Shown: positions 17,991-26,440 of the stretch, in pieces | Layout of the letters: each line of letters starts with the position of its first letter | How positions within the stretch are numbered: the stretch's first letter is position 1 | From: Desulfobulbaceae bacterium DB1 | GTDB taxonomy: Bacteria; Desulfobacterota; Desulfobulbia; Desulfobulbales; SURF-16 | DNA: 64,000 nucleotides | Reading direction: 5' to 3' | Assembly (NCBI GenBank): GCA_001914235.1 | Contig: MQUF01000014.1 | Coordinates: 252,005-316,004 of the forward strand | Position numbers and translations under genes: made by a program | The notes under the pieces: model-generated | The model's input: only the letters and a program-made list of their open reading frames with translations | Told to the model about the DNA's origin: nothing | Databases searched by the model: none

Positions 17991-18419
17991 ATGCCAAGCT
18001 ATGTAGATCCTTCCAAATGTGACGGTTGCAAGGGCGGTGACAAAACAGCATGTATGTACATCTGCCCCAACGACCTGATGGTTCTCAACAAAGAGGAGAT
18101 GCGGGCCTACAACCAGGAGCCCGATGCATGCTGGGAATGCTACTCATGTGTTAAGATCTGCCCCCAGGGTGCTATCATGGTACGCGGTTATGATGACTTC
18201 GTACCGATGGGCGGCCAGGTTCATCCGATGAGAAGCTCTGATTCCATTATGTGGACGGTTAAATTTCGTAATGGCAACATCAAACGCTTCAAATTCCCCA
18301 TCCGTACAACTGCTGAAGGTGCTGCCAATGCCTATGTCGGCCAGACTGGCTCCAACCTCGATGATGAATGTCTGCTCCTCGAGTCTGCACTGCCGCAGCC
18401 GACCAAACTTGCGAAATAA
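17991..18419 (+). CDS. aprB: adenylylsulfate (APS) reductase beta subunit
   Basis: Iron-sulfur subunit of dissimilatory APS reductase, which with AprA reduces adenosine 5'-phosphosulfate to sulfite and AMP in the cytoplasm. The 142-residue protein has two [4Fe-4S] clusters: C10, C13, C21, C25 (with the longer first loop GGDKTA typical of AprB) and C47, C50, C53, C57 (CWECYSCVKIC). Trp48 lies next to the second cluster, as in the known AprB electron path. The C-terminal tail is the arm that wraps around AprA. GAGGAGG lies ahead of ATG 17991. It is the first gene of aprBA, 57 bases before aprA. Confidence 0.98.
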   Translation: MPSYVDPSKCDGCKGGDKTACMYICPNDLMVLNKEEMRAYNQEPDACWECYSCVKICPQGAIMVRGYDDFVPMGGQVHPMRSSDSIMWTVKFRNGNIKRFKFPIRTTAEGAANAYVGQTGSNLDDECLLLESALPQPTKLAK

Positions 18420-18476
18420 TTAAGTTTCTCAGTTAAGGTTCATTGTTTACTTAAGACTATTTTAAGGAGATAGAAT

Positions 18477-20492
18477 ATGGCATTACCTAATAAACCACTT
18501 GGCGAACTGCCTGCCGTTGCAAATCCCGAAATCAAGGAGCATGAATGTGATGTTCTGATCGTTGGCGGCGGTATGGCTGCTTGCGGCGCTGCTTTCGAGA
18601 TCAAGAAATGGGCACCCGCTGGCATGAAAATCATCCTTTGCGACAAAGCATCCATGGAGCGTTCCGGTGCTGTTGCCCAGGGTCTTTCCGCAATCAATAC
18701 CTACATCGGCAGCAATCCGATCGAGAACTACGTAAAGATGGTCCGTAACGACCTGATGGGCGTTGTTCGCGAGGACCTGATCTATGACCTCGGCCGTCAC
18801 GTTGACGAGTCTGTAAAGCTGTTTGAGGAGTGGGGTCTGCCCATCTGGAAGAAAGATGCGGACGGCGAAACCCTTGACGGTGCTCAGCCTGCAAAAACAC
18901 TGCGTGAAGGCGGTGAGCCGGTTCGTACCGGTAAATGGCAGATCATGATCAACGGTGAGTCCTACAAGTGCATCGTTGCCGAGCCTGCTAAAACCGCACT
19001 GGGCGAGGAAAACTGCCTTGAGCGTGTTTTCATCGTTAAAATGCTGCTGGACAAGAACAAACCGAACCAGATTGCCGGTGCGGTAGGTTTCTCCACCCGT
19101 GAAAACAAAGTTCATGTTTTCAAATGCAAAACCGCTCTCGTAGCCTGCGGTGGTGCGGTTAACATCTTCCGTCCCCGGTCCACCGGTGAAGGCAAGGGTC
19201 GCGCCTGGTACCCCGTATGGAACGCAGGTTCTACCTACACCATGTGTGCTCAGGTAGGTGCTACCCTGACCATGATGGAAAACCGCTTCACCCCCGCCCG
19301 TTTCAAAGACGGTTACGGCCCGGTTGGTGCATGGTTCCTTCTCTTCAAGGCCAAAGTACAGAACGGTCTGGGCGAGTTCTATGCAAACAGTGATTCCGTA
19401 AAAGAAGAACTGGCAAAATTTATGCCTTACGGCGCATCCGCCGTTACCCCCACCTGTCTGCGTAACCACCTGATGCTGAATGAGCTGAAGGCTGGTCGCG
19501 GTCCGATCTACATGGCTACCGACGTTGCTTTGAACGCCTTCCTGGATGATCGCCGCGCCAAAGGCATGGATGAGAAGGCTGTTAAAAAATACTGGAAACA
19601 CCTCGAGTCCGAGGCATGGGAAGACTTCCTTGATATGTCCGTTGGTCAGGCCGGTCTGTGGGCAGGTATGAACATCGAGCCCGAGAAAGTCGGTTCCGAG
19701 ATCATGCCGACCGAACCCTACATGCTTGGTTCTCACTCAGGCTGCTGCGGTATCTGGACTTCCGGTCCGAACGAAGACTGGGTTCCGACTGTTGACGGTA
19801 CCCGTGCACATCAGTACAAATGGGGCTACAACAGGATGACCACTGTTGACGGTCTCTTCACCGCCGGTGACGGCGTTGGTGCTTCCGGACATAAATTTTC
19901 TTCAGGGTCTCATGCTGAGGGTCGTATCGTCGCCAAGCAGATGGTTAAATTCTGCCGTGACAATGCATCCTTCAAGCCCGAGCTGAAACAAACCGCTCAG
20001 GAGCTGGCCGATGAGATCTACGCACCGGTTAAACGTTACCTTGAGTTTGTCGGCGCATCCACCGCAGCCAACGTTAACCCCAACTACTGCAAGCCCGCCG
20101 GTATCATGATGCGACTCATGAAAGCTACCGACGAGTACGGCGGCGGTGTTGCTACCTACTACATGACCTCCGGCAAGCTGCTGAACATCTGCCTTGACCT
20201 TCTCCGCATGCTTCGTGAAGATGCTGAGTTGATGGCAGCCGGCGACCTGCATGAGCTTATGCGTGCATGGGAAAACTACCACCGCATCTGGTGTGTTGAG
20301 GCTCATATCCGTCACATCGAGTTCCGTAAAGAAAGCCGCTACCCCGGCTTCTACTACAGATCAGACTTCCCGACCTGTGATGACGAGAACTGGAAAGTAT
20401 TCGTAAACTCCACCTTTGACCCGAATACCAAAGAGTGGAAATGCGAGAAGGTTAAATGCATCAACATCGTCGAGACCGATCCGTGGATCTGA
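18477..20492 (+). CDS. aprA: adenylylsulfate (APS) reductase alpha subunit
   Basis: FAD-containing catalytic subunit of dissimilatory APS reductase, 671 residues. The dinucleotide fold begins VLIVGGGMAACG (G30-G32), and the fumarate-reductase-like body follows, with RSGAVAQGLSAIN near the flavin and GDGVGASGHKFSSGSHAEG near the C-terminal FAD site. Length and motifs match AprA of sulfate reducers. Codon use is strongly biased (frequent ACC, GTT, CTG, AAA), a sign of high expression compared with neighbouring minus-strand genes. AAGGAGA precedes ATG 18477. A strong intrinsic terminator follows at once, separating aprBA from qmo. The sulfate adenylyltransferase gene sat is not in the window. 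Confidence 0.98.
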   Translation: MALPNKPLGELPAVANPEIKEHECDVLIVGGGMAACGAAFEIKKWAPAGMKIILCDKASMERSGAVAQGLSAINTYIGSNPIENYVKMVRNDLMGVVREDLIYDLGRHVDESVKLFEEWGLPIWKKDADGETLDGAQPAKTLREGGEPVRTGKWQIMINGESYKCIVAEPAKTALGEENCLERVFIVKMLLDKNKPNQIAGAVGFSTRENKVHVFKCKTALVACGGAVNIFRPRSTGEGKGRAWYPVWNAGSTYTMCAQVGATLTMMENRFTPARFKDGYGPVGAWFLLFKAKVQNGLGEFYANSDSVKEELAKFMPYGASAVTPTCLRNHLMLNELKAGRGPIYMATDVALNAFLDDRRAKGMDEKAVKKYWKHLESEAWEDFLDMSVGQAGLWAGMNIEPEKVGSEIMPTEPYMLGSHSGCCGIWTSGPNEDWVPTVDGTRAHQYKWGYNRMTTVDGLFTAGDGVGASGHKFSSGSHAEGRIVAKQMVKFCRDNASFKPELKQTAQELADEIYAPVKRYLEFVGASTAANVNPNYCKPAGIMMRLMKATDEYGGGVATYYMTSGKLLNICLDLLRMLREDAELMAAGDLHELMRAWENYHRIWCVEAHIRHIEFRKESRYPGFYYRSDFPTCDDENWKVFVNSTFDPNTKEWKCEKVKCINIVETDPWI

Positions 20493-20523
20493 TTTGCATT
20501 AGCAAATTAACGTCTTGAAAAAT

Positions 20524-20566
20524 AAAATCTCCAGGTACCTGAGTCGAGGTGCCTGGAGATTTTAGT
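20524..20566 (+). terminator. intrinsic terminator after aprA
   Basis: AAAATCTCCAGGTACCT (from 20524) pairs with AGGTGCCTGGAGATTTT (to 20563), a 17-bp stem with one mismatch and a short loop. The arms supply flanking A and T runs, so it could work on both strands. It starts 32 bases after the aprA stop. Confidence 0.85.
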
Positions 20567-20660
20567 ATGGGGGGGTATATTTAATAAAAAAGTTGTTGCC
20601 CACCCTTGTAAAGTTGATTTGCCGGAAACTTTCTGGTAAATGAAGAAACCATAATTTGTT

Positions 20661-20758
20661 TAAGTGTTAAGTTTTCGGTTTTAAAGGCGGTTTTTGACAT
20701 CTTGCGGACCGCATTTGCCGAGATTCGCCCTTGTTTAAAACGGAAATCTTAACACTTA
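20661..20758. repeat. 98-base imperfect cruciform upstream of qmoA
   Basis: The 25-base arm at 20661-20685 is the inverse complement of 20734-20758 with two mismatches. The arms begin TAAGTGTTAAG and end CTTAACACTTA. Inside them are GGCG/CGCC pairs and a smaller hairpin TGCGG-A-CCGCA. A TTGACA (20694-20699) lies within the loop but has no clear -10 partner. The structure ends 38 bases before the qmoA start, inside or next to the expected promoter, so it may be an operator, an mRNA leader fold or a small mobile repeat. Function is not shown. Confidence 0.75.
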
Positions 20759-20796
20759 AAACTTCCAAACATAACACCTACTAATGGAGGAGTGGC

Positions 20797-22053
20797 ATGA
20801 CAGAACAGAATGCATCCGGTACAGGAGCAGTGCTGGTCGTTGGTGGCGGCATCAGCGGTTTAACAGCTGCCCTGGAAGCCGCTGAGGTTGGGAAAGATGT
20901 CTTTCTGATAGAAAAGAATCCCTACCTAGGAGGCCGCGTCGCGCAGCTGAATCAGTATTTCCCCAAACTTTGTCCCCCGTCTTGCGGACTTGAAATCAAT
21001 TTTAAACGGGTAAAGAGCAATCGCAGGATTCGCATGTACACCATGACCCAGGTGAAAAGCGTTTCCGGATCCGCAGGCAGCTATGAGGTCACCTGTGAAA
21101 CCGCACCCCGTTATGTGAATAATAATTGCACGGGCTGCGGCGCTTGTTCCGATGCCTGTGCTGATGAGCGTGTTGACGAATTCAACTTCGGCATGGGCAA
21201 AACCAAGGCTATTTATCGGCCGCATGAGATGTCCTTTCCAATGAAATATGTCCTGGATAAAAATGCCTGCAGCGCCGATACCCTGGCTAAAATCAAGGAT
21301 GCGTGCAAGTATGACGCAATTGATACGGAAATGGAATCCAAGACATTCACCTTGAATGTTTCCTCCATCGTCTGGGCAACCGGCTGGAATCCTTATGATC
21401 CCACCAAAATGGATAACCTCAAATATAACGAGAGCGAAGCCATTATTACCAATATGCAGATGGAGCGTCTTGCCGCGCCGAACGGACCCACCGGCGGACA
21501 GATCCTGCGTCCCGGCGACAACAAGGAACCTGCCAGTTTTGGTTTTGTCCAGTGTGCCGGCAGCCGTGACGAAAATCATCTCGAATATTGTTCCTATATC
21601 TGCTGCATGGCATCCATGAAGCAGATTACCTATATCCGCGAGCGGTATCCGAGTGCCCCTATTTATGTGTTCTACATCGATCTTCGTACACCGGGTAAAT
21701 ATGAAAAATTCCGTGAGAAATTGATGTCTGATCCCAATACCCATTTTATCAAAGGAAAAGTTGCCGATATTATCCCGGAGGCAGATGGAGTTACTCTTGT
21801 TGCCGAGAATGCCGTGACCGGCGACAAGGTGCGGCAGAAAGTTGATCTGTGCGTCCTGGCAACCGGTATGGAGCCGGCAATCAAATCTCAGGCTGCTGCT
21901 CTCGGTCTTGATGTCGACAGCAATGGATTTGTTGTGGGTAATGAAGGCAAAGGTATGTTTTCCGCCGGTTGTGCCAAAAAAGCTGCTGATGTTGTAACCA
22001 GCGCCCAGAGCGCTACCGCCGCAGCCCTGAAAGCTATTCAAGCAGCTAAGTAG
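20797..22053 (+). CDS. qmoA: QmoA, quinone-interacting membrane-bound oxidoreductase subunit A
   Basis: HdrA-like flavoprotein of the Qmo complex, which links the membrane quinone pool to AprBA. The 418-residue protein opens with the FAD fold VLVVGGGISGLTAALEA (G16-G18). It has an FPKLCPPSCGLEINF segment typical of QmoA and a cysteine group C111, C114, C117, C121 (CTGCGACSDAC). A second flavin-contact region (GFVQCAGSRDENHLEYCSYICC) follows, and the protein ends with the ATPG-like SAGCAKKAADVVTSAQSATAAA. GGAGGAG precedes ATG 20797. The gene is 11 bases before qmoB, and the pair sits between two terminator hairpins (20524-20566 and 24344-24382). Confidence 0.97.
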   Translation: MTEQNASGTGAVLVVGGGISGLTAALEAAEVGKDVFLIEKNPYLGGRVAQLNQYFPKLCPPSCGLEINFKRVKSNRRIRMYTMTQVKSVSGSAGSYEVTCETAPRYVNNNCTGCGACSDACADERVDEFNFGMGKTKAIYRPHEMSFPMKYVLDKNACSADTLAKIKDACKYDAIDTEMESKTFTLNVSSIVWATGWNPYDPTKMDNLKYNESEAIITNMQMERLAAPNGPTGGQILRPGDNKEPASFGFVQCAGSRDENHLEYCSYICCMASMKQITYIRERYPSAPIYVFYIDLRTPGKYEKFREKLMSDPNTHFIKGKVADIIPEADGVTLVAENAVTGDKVRQKVDLCVLATGMEPAIKSQAAALGLDVDSNGFVVGNEGKGMFSAGCAKKAADVVTSAQSATAAALKAIQAAK

Positions 22054-22064
22054 GAGGAAGATCA

Positions 22065-24329
22065 ATGGATAAAAAATATGGTGCATATATTTGCACAGGA
22101 TGTGGAATTGGTGAGGCACTCGATGTTGACGCCTTGATAAAGGCTGCCGGTGAACACGGCATGCAGGCAAAGACCCATGAGGCGCTTTGCGGTGCTGCCG
22201 GCCGGCAGATGATTGAAGCAGATATCAACAATGACGGAGTGAATGTCGCTGTTGTTTGTGCCTGCTCTCCTCGTGTGATGCAGGACGAGTTTAATTTCGG
22301 TGATGACAAGATCACCATTCGCGGAAACATCCGGGAGCAGGCTGCCTGGTGCAAGGAACAGCCCTCAGATAATCGGGATGAAGACACGATCAAGGAATAC
22401 TACACAGAGGTTGGCCAGGATTATGTCCGCATGGCCTGCGTTCAGGCGAAGAAGACGGAAATGCCCGAACCCTACAAACTTGACACCATGAACAGAAAAA
22501 TTCTGGTGTTGGGTGGCGGTATCGCAGGTCTGACCGCTGCCAAGGAAGCCGCCAAGTCAGGGTACGAAGTAACCCTTGTCGAAAAAACCGATGCCCTCGG
22601 CGGCAAAGCACTTGGCTGGACAAAACAGTTCCCGACCAAAGCTCCTTATGCGACGCTCGAGGAGCCGACCATCGGCGCCTTGGTTGCCGAAGTTGAGGGC
22701 AATGCGAAGATCACCATCAAAAAAGCTACCGAGGTTGCACGTATCGGCGGCGCTCCCGGTAATTTTTCCGCGACATTTAAAGCAGCCGGCACCAAGAGTG
22801 AGTGGGATGCTCCCGCTAAAGTGGGTGTGGATGAACAGGATCGCATCTCCAAGGGACAGATGGAAGATCCCAACGCCGGTCTGAAGAATTACATGGAAGA
22901 AGATCCTGCCGCTGAAAAATACGGCGCCGTCATTCTTGCCACCGGTTGGGTTCCCGCTGATGTCAGTGAATTCGAGCATCTCGGTTACAAAGACAGCGAC
23001 AAGGTCGTCACCAATGCCGAGTTTGAGAAAATGGTGAAAGAGGGCAAGCTTGCCGGTGTCAATTCCGTGGCCTTTATTCAGAGCCCCGGCGGGGAAGCGC
23101 ATGATATGGATTTCCCCTATGCCAACTCCGTCACCAGCATGGTTGCCCTGAAACAGGCAAAATATGTGCGTGAGGCCAATGCGGATGCCAAGGCCTATAT
23201 CCTTTATCAGCACATGCGCACCCCCGGCAACATGGAGATGTTCTATAAGGGAATTCAGCAGGATGATGGTATTTTCCTGACCAAAGCCACAGTCACCAAG
23301 GTCGAGGATTCCGGAAACGGCTGCACGGTAACGGCCAAGGATACCCTCCTCGGTGAAGACCTCAATCTTGATGTGGATCTGGTTGTCCTTGCCGCCGGCA
23401 TGGTACCCACGACATGCCATGAGTCGTCCATCAATCTTGCTTATCGTCAAGGGCCGGCCTTCCTCGACTTGGACCTTTTTGACGGATACGCTGATTCGCA
23501 CTTTATTTGTTTTCCCTACGAAACACGACGGACAGGTATCTACACCTGCGGCGGCGTCCGTAAGGCCATGCCCATGGACGAAACAATCGATGATGCGACC
23601 GGCGCCGCATTGAAGGCCATCCAGGCAATGGAATGCGCTGATCGTGGTGTGGCGGTTCATCCCCGTTCAGGTGATCAGACCTTTCCCGAGTTTTTCTTCC
23701 AGAGATGTACCCAGTGTAAGCGTTGTACGGAGGAGTGCCCCTTCGGCGCACTTGATGATGATGAGAAGGGTACACCGAAACCGAACCCCACCCGCTGCCG
23801 TCGTTGCGGTACCTGCATGGGTGCTTGTCCGGAGCGTATCATCGGTTTCAAGAATTACAATATTGATATGATCGGTTCCATGATCAAGGCCATTGAGGTA
23901 CCGGATGATGATGAGGACAAGCTCCGTATTCTGGCTCTTGTCTGCGAAAACGATGCATACCCGGCACTCGATATGGCTGCCATGCGCAAGCATTCCTTGA
24001 ATGCCTTGGTTCGTTTCATTCCGGTGCGCTGTCTCGGTTCAGTCAATATGGCCTGGATCAAGGATGCGCTGTCGTCCGGTATGGACGGTGCCATTCTGCT
24101 TGGCTGCAAATACGGTGATGACTATCAGTGCCATTTTGTCAAAGGCAGTGAAATTGCCAACAAACGTATGGATAATATCGGTGAGACCCTTGGATCTCTC
24201 GGTCTTGAGCCTGAGCGCTGCGCGGTGCGGCAGATTGCCATTACCGATTATGACAAGGTGCCGGAAATCATAAATGAGTTCGTAGAAGAAATTGTCGGCC
24301 TCGGTCCGAATCCGTTCAAGGGATTCTAA
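22065..24329 (+). CDS. qmoB: QmoB, HdrA/MvhD-fusion subunit of the Qmo complex
   Basis: Second soluble subunit of Qmo, 754 residues. After an N-terminal ~140-residue region (YICTGCGIGEALD) comes a HdrA-like FAD module, KILVLGGGIAGL, near residue 150. Two [4Fe-4S] ferredoxin motifs follow: C548, C551, C554, C558 (CTQCKRCTEEC) and CRRCGTCMGAC from residue 578. The last ~130 residues (ILALVCENDAYPALDM, then RCLGSVNMAWI and LLGCKYGDDYQCHF) are an MvhD-type domain. This is the same HdrA+MvhD combination encoded as two genes at 8973-12655. AGGAGGAAG lies before ATG 22065. Biochemistry of Qmo in Desulfovibrio supports its role in electron transfer to APS reductase. Confidence 0.97.
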   Translation: MDKKYGAYICTGCGIGEALDVDALIKAAGEHGMQAKTHEALCGAAGRQMIEADINNDGVNVAVVCACSPRVMQDEFNFGDDKITIRGNIREQAAWCKEQPSDNRDEDTIKEYYTEVGQDYVRMACVQAKKTEMPEPYKLDTMNRKILVLGGGIAGLTAAKEAAKSGYEVTLVEKTDALGGKALGWTKQFPTKAPYATLEEPTIGALVAEVEGNAKITIKKATEVARIGGAPGNFSATFKAAGTKSEWDAPAKVGVDEQDRISKGQMEDPNAGLKNYMEEDPAAEKYGAVILATGWVPADVSEFEHLGYKDSDKVVTNAEFEKMVKEGKLAGVNSVAFIQSPGGEAHDMDFPYANSVTSMVALKQAKYVREANADAKAYILYQHMRTPGNMEMFYKGIQQDDGIFLTKATVTKVEDSGNGCTVTAKDTLLGEDLNLDVDLVVLAAGMVPTTCHESSINLAYRQGPAFLDLDLFDGYADSHFICFPYETRRTGIYTCGGVRKAMPMDETIDDATGAALKAIQAMECADRGVAVHPRSGDQTFPEFFFQRCTQCKRCTEECPFGALDDDEKGTPKPNPTRCRRCGTCMGACPERIIGFKNYNIDMIGSMIKAIEVPDDDEDKLRILALVCENDAYPALDMAAMRKHSLNALVRFIPVRCLGSVNMAWIKDALSSGMDGAILLGCKYGDDYQCHFVKGSEIANKRMDNIGETLGSLGLEPERCAVRQIAITDYDKVPEIINEFVEEIVGLGPNPFKGF

Positions 24330-24343
24330 TTCCGTTTCGTAGC

Positions 24344-24382
24344 GTCGTTTGGCAGCGTCTGTCCGCTGCCAAACGACTTTTT
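24344..24382 (+). terminator. intrinsic terminator between qmoB and qmoC
   Basis: GTCGTTTGGCAGCG (24344-24357) and CGCTGCCAAACGAC (24364-24377) form a perfect 14-bp stem with a six-base loop and a run of five T. It starts 15 bases after the qmoB stop and 89 bases before qmoC, so qmoC would be transcribed by read-through or from its own promoter. Confidence 0.9.
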
Positions 24383-24470
24383 ATATGAGCTTAAACTTAC
24401 CGGGATGTTTTTTTCATACCGGTGTATTCGGTGCCGGTTATTGTGAAATAACCAAGAAAGGAGAAATGAG

Positions 24471-25661
24471 ATGAAGGTGAATCCTGATTTAGACTTCATA
24501 AAGTATATGAAAAGTGCCGGTGGAGATACGCTGAAAAAGTGTTACCAATGTGCCACCTGTTCTGTTGTCTGTCCTCTTTCCAAAGATGGAAAGCCATTTC
24601 CCCGGAAGGAAATGATCTGGGCACAATGGGGTCTCAAGGATAAGTTGATTGCCGACCCCGATGTTATGCTCTGTCATCAGTGTGGCGACTGCACCGCCTA
24701 TTGTCCTCGCGGAGCAAAACCCGGTGATGTCCTCGGAGCTATTCGAGCATATGCCTATACCCATTATGGCTTTCCTTCCGGCTTGGCGAAAATGGTCAGC
24801 AGCGCAAAGAATCTGCCGCTCATTATCGGCATTCCGTCCTTGATCGTGCTCGTTATGTGGATTATATCCGGAGGAATGCATGTTCCCTCTTCCGAAGATC
24901 TTGCCGCATACGGTTTCGGCCACTTTTTCGGTCATTGGGATTGGCCCTGGTTGACGAAAAATGTATTGTTTATCGATATTATTATGGTGCCGGCCGCCGG
25001 TCTTGCCGTCTACTCGGCATACCGGGGGGTATCAGCCATGTGGGCGGCGATGGAAAAACAGTATAATGTGAGCGCCAATTATCGGCCTTCCGTTATTCAA
25101 TTTATCCAGCAATTTCTGGTTCCGGCGATCAAGGAAATCCTTGCTCACACCCGCTTTCGTGAATGCGGAACCAATGCGAATCGTGTAACCGGCCATTTGC
25201 CGTTGATGCTGGCCTTTATAGCTCTTCTTTTTGTTACAGCGTACAGCGCTTTTACGCAGGACGTGCTTGGCATTTTCTTTCCCGAGCTGCACGGCCCGAT
25301 GAGCTTGATGAATCCGGTGAAAATCGTGGCCAACGTCGCGGCCATTGCCCTCATTTTCGGCATCGGCGTTCTTTGGTCAAACCGCGCCGCAGCCGAGGCG
25401 GAATCAGGATCAACCGGATCATTTTACGACTGGTTCCTTATCTGGGAAATCATGGCGGTAGGCGTCACCGGGCTTTGTGCTGAGATTGGCCGGTTGGTCG
25501 GCGTGCCCGTGCTGGCTTACTTTTTTTACTATCTGCATCTGGTGACAGTCCTGATGCTGTTCCTCTATATGCCGTATACAAAGTTCGCCCATATGGTGTA
25601 CCGGACCTTTGCCATGGCTTTTGAAATTTACCGCGAAAGCCAGTTTGTCTCTAAAAAATGA
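24471..25661 (+). CDS. qmoC: QmoC, membrane haem b/iron-sulfur subunit of the Qmo complex
   Basis: Membrane anchor and quinone-reactive subunit of Qmo, 396 residues, a fusion of HdrC-like and HdrE/NarI-like parts. The N-terminal ~100 residues have two cluster motifs, CYQCATCSVVCP and CHQCGDCTAYCP, for [4Fe-4S] centres. The rest has about six hydrophobic segments (for example LPLIIGIPSLIVLVMWII, VLFIDIIMVPAAGLAVYS, LPLMLAFIALLFVTAYSAF) with several histidines suitable as haem b ligands (near RVTGHLPL and YYLHLVTVL). AAGGAGA precedes ATG 24471; an overlapping ATG at 24466 meets TGA at once. It is separated from qmoB by a strong terminator, unusual for subunits of one complex. Confidence 0.96.
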   Translation: MKVNPDLDFIKYMKSAGGDTLKKCYQCATCSVVCPLSKDGKPFPRKEMIWAQWGLKDKLIADPDVMLCHQCGDCTAYCPRGAKPGDVLGAIRAYAYTHYGFPSGLAKMVSSAKNLPLIIGIPSLIVLVMWIISGGMHVPSSEDLAAYGFGHFFGHWDWPWLTKNVLFIDIIMVPAAGLAVYSAYRGVSAMWAAMEKQYNVSANYRPSVIQFIQQFLVPAIKEILAHTRFRECGTNANRVTGHLPLMLAFIALLFVTAYSAFTQDVLGIFFPELHGPMSLMNPVKIVANVAAIALIFGIGVLWSNRAAAEAESGSTGSFYDWFLIWEIMAVGVTGLCAEIGRLVGVPVLAYFFYYLHLVTVLMLFLYMPYTKFAHMVYRTFAMAFEIYRESQFVSKK

Positions 25662-25868
25662 AGAGGCATAGTGGTAACTCCCGGGGAAAACGAGTAATCC
25701 TAAGGAAAGAAGTACCAGGTAACAATTGGGATCATCTCCTCTTGGAGAAAACGTGTCCCACGTGGTAATCCAACATACCGCGGGAATGAGTTTTCCCGAT
25801 TTAGTGACAACCACAACTTATTGCACCTTGAGCTGTATTTTTTTATTTCGTCACTGAGATTTAAAGAG
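25662..25868 (+). other. possible structured RNA or 3' leader region after qmoC
   Basis: No gene is recognised here. CGGGGAAAAC (25682-25691) and GTTTTCCCG (25790-25798) can pair and enclose smaller elements: the hairpin CTCC-TCTT-GGAG and the palindrome CCACGTGG. The motif GGTAA recurs three times within 90 bases. I match it to no RNA family. There is no T-tract terminator directly after qmoC. Confidence 0.3.
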
Positions 25869-26026
25869 ACACCGTAATCGCTTCATCACAAAAATGCCAT
25901 TGTCGGAATGGTGAAAAGGTTGTTTCTGAGGGTATTTCGGACTCTGTAAGCAGCTTCGTCCCTTACCGGCAAAGCCGCACAATGTGAAAAAAAGGTTGAT
26001 TTTTGCCTGTGAAGCGATTACGGTGT
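25869..26026. repeat. 17-bp inverted repeat enclosing ~124 bases before the tRNA cluster
   Basis: ACACCGTAATCGCTTCA (25869-25885) is repeated exactly in inverse at 26010-26026 (TGAAGCGATTACGGTGT). Pairing continues imperfectly inwards (TCACAAAAA against TTTTTGCCTGTGA). The right arm overlaps the proposed tRNA promoter -10. It could be a miniature mobile element or a duplicated promoter. No open frame of note lies inside, and I see no second copy in the window. Confidence 0.75.
25996..26024 (+). promoter_or_regulatory. candidate promoter for the tRNA-tuf operon
   Basis: TTGATT (25996-26001), a 17-base spacer and TACGGT (26019-26024) lie 17 bases before the first tRNA. The -35 is close to consensus and the -10 is weak, so the call rests mainly on position. 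Confidence 0.4.
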
Positions 26027-26041
26027 TTCGGTTTTCTTTTC

Positions 26042-26117
26042 GCTGGCGTAGCTCAATTGGTAGAGCAGCTGATTTGTAATCAGCAGGTTGCGGGTTCGAG
26101 TCCCATCGCCAGCTCCA
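26042..26117 (+). tRNA. tRNA-Thr (anticodon TGT)
   Basis: Cloverleaf with acceptor GCTGGCG/CGCCAGC, D arm GCTCAATTGGTAGAGC, anticodon stem GCTGA/TCAGC around loop TTTGTAA, T loop GGTTCGAGTCC and an encoded CCA. Loop positions 34-36 read TGT, for ACR and other Thr codons. First of four closely spaced tRNAs before tuf. Confidence 0.97.
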
Positions 26118-26183
26118 GATGTGAAAAAAAACATTGTAAATTATTTCTAATTCTTGTTTAATAGCAAATTCCTTTGTGAATTT

Positions 26184-26268
26184 GGAGGGGTTCCCGAGCG
26201 GCCAAAGGGAACAGACTGTAAATCTGTCGGCGACGCCTTCGGAGGTTCGAATCCTCCCCCCTCCACCA
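26184..26268 (+). tRNA. tRNA-Tyr (anticodon GTA)
   Basis: Class II tRNA of 85 bases with a long variable arm, acceptor GGAGGGG pairing with the CCCCTCC end, anticodon stem CAGA/TCTG around CTGTAAA (anticodon GTA), T loop GGTTCGAATCC and encoded CCA. Confidence 0.96.
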
Positions 26269-26320
26269 TTTATTTTGGGAAGTTCATGCCGAGCCGGGTC
26301 CACTGGTCGGGCTCGTAGAG

Positions 26321-26396
26321 GCGGGAATAGCTCAATTGGTAGAGCATCAGCCTTCCAAGCTGAGGGTTGCGGGTTCGAGACCCGTTTCCCGCTCCA
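26321..26396 (+). tRNA. tRNA-Gly (anticodon TCC)
   Basis: Acceptor GCGGGAA/TTCCCGC, anticodon stem TCAGC/GCTGA around CTTCCAA (anticodon TCC), T loop GGTTCGAGACC, encoded CCA. Third member of the tRNA run preceding tuf. Confidence 0.97.
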
Positions 26397-26440
26397 TAAG
26401 AGAACAGCAGTAAATTAAACAGCGCGACTTTACGTCTCAT

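Noticed and set aside
18420-18476. Rex-type operator (TTGTGAA..TTCACAA) near apr or qmo
   Set aside because: I looked for the palindrome in the apr and qmo upstream regions and found no convincing match; only TTGTGG near 17950, without the second half.
18483-19736. 417-residue minus-strand open frame opposite aprA
   Set aside because: Arises from the biased codon use of aprA; composition rich in His/Gly/Val without motifs.
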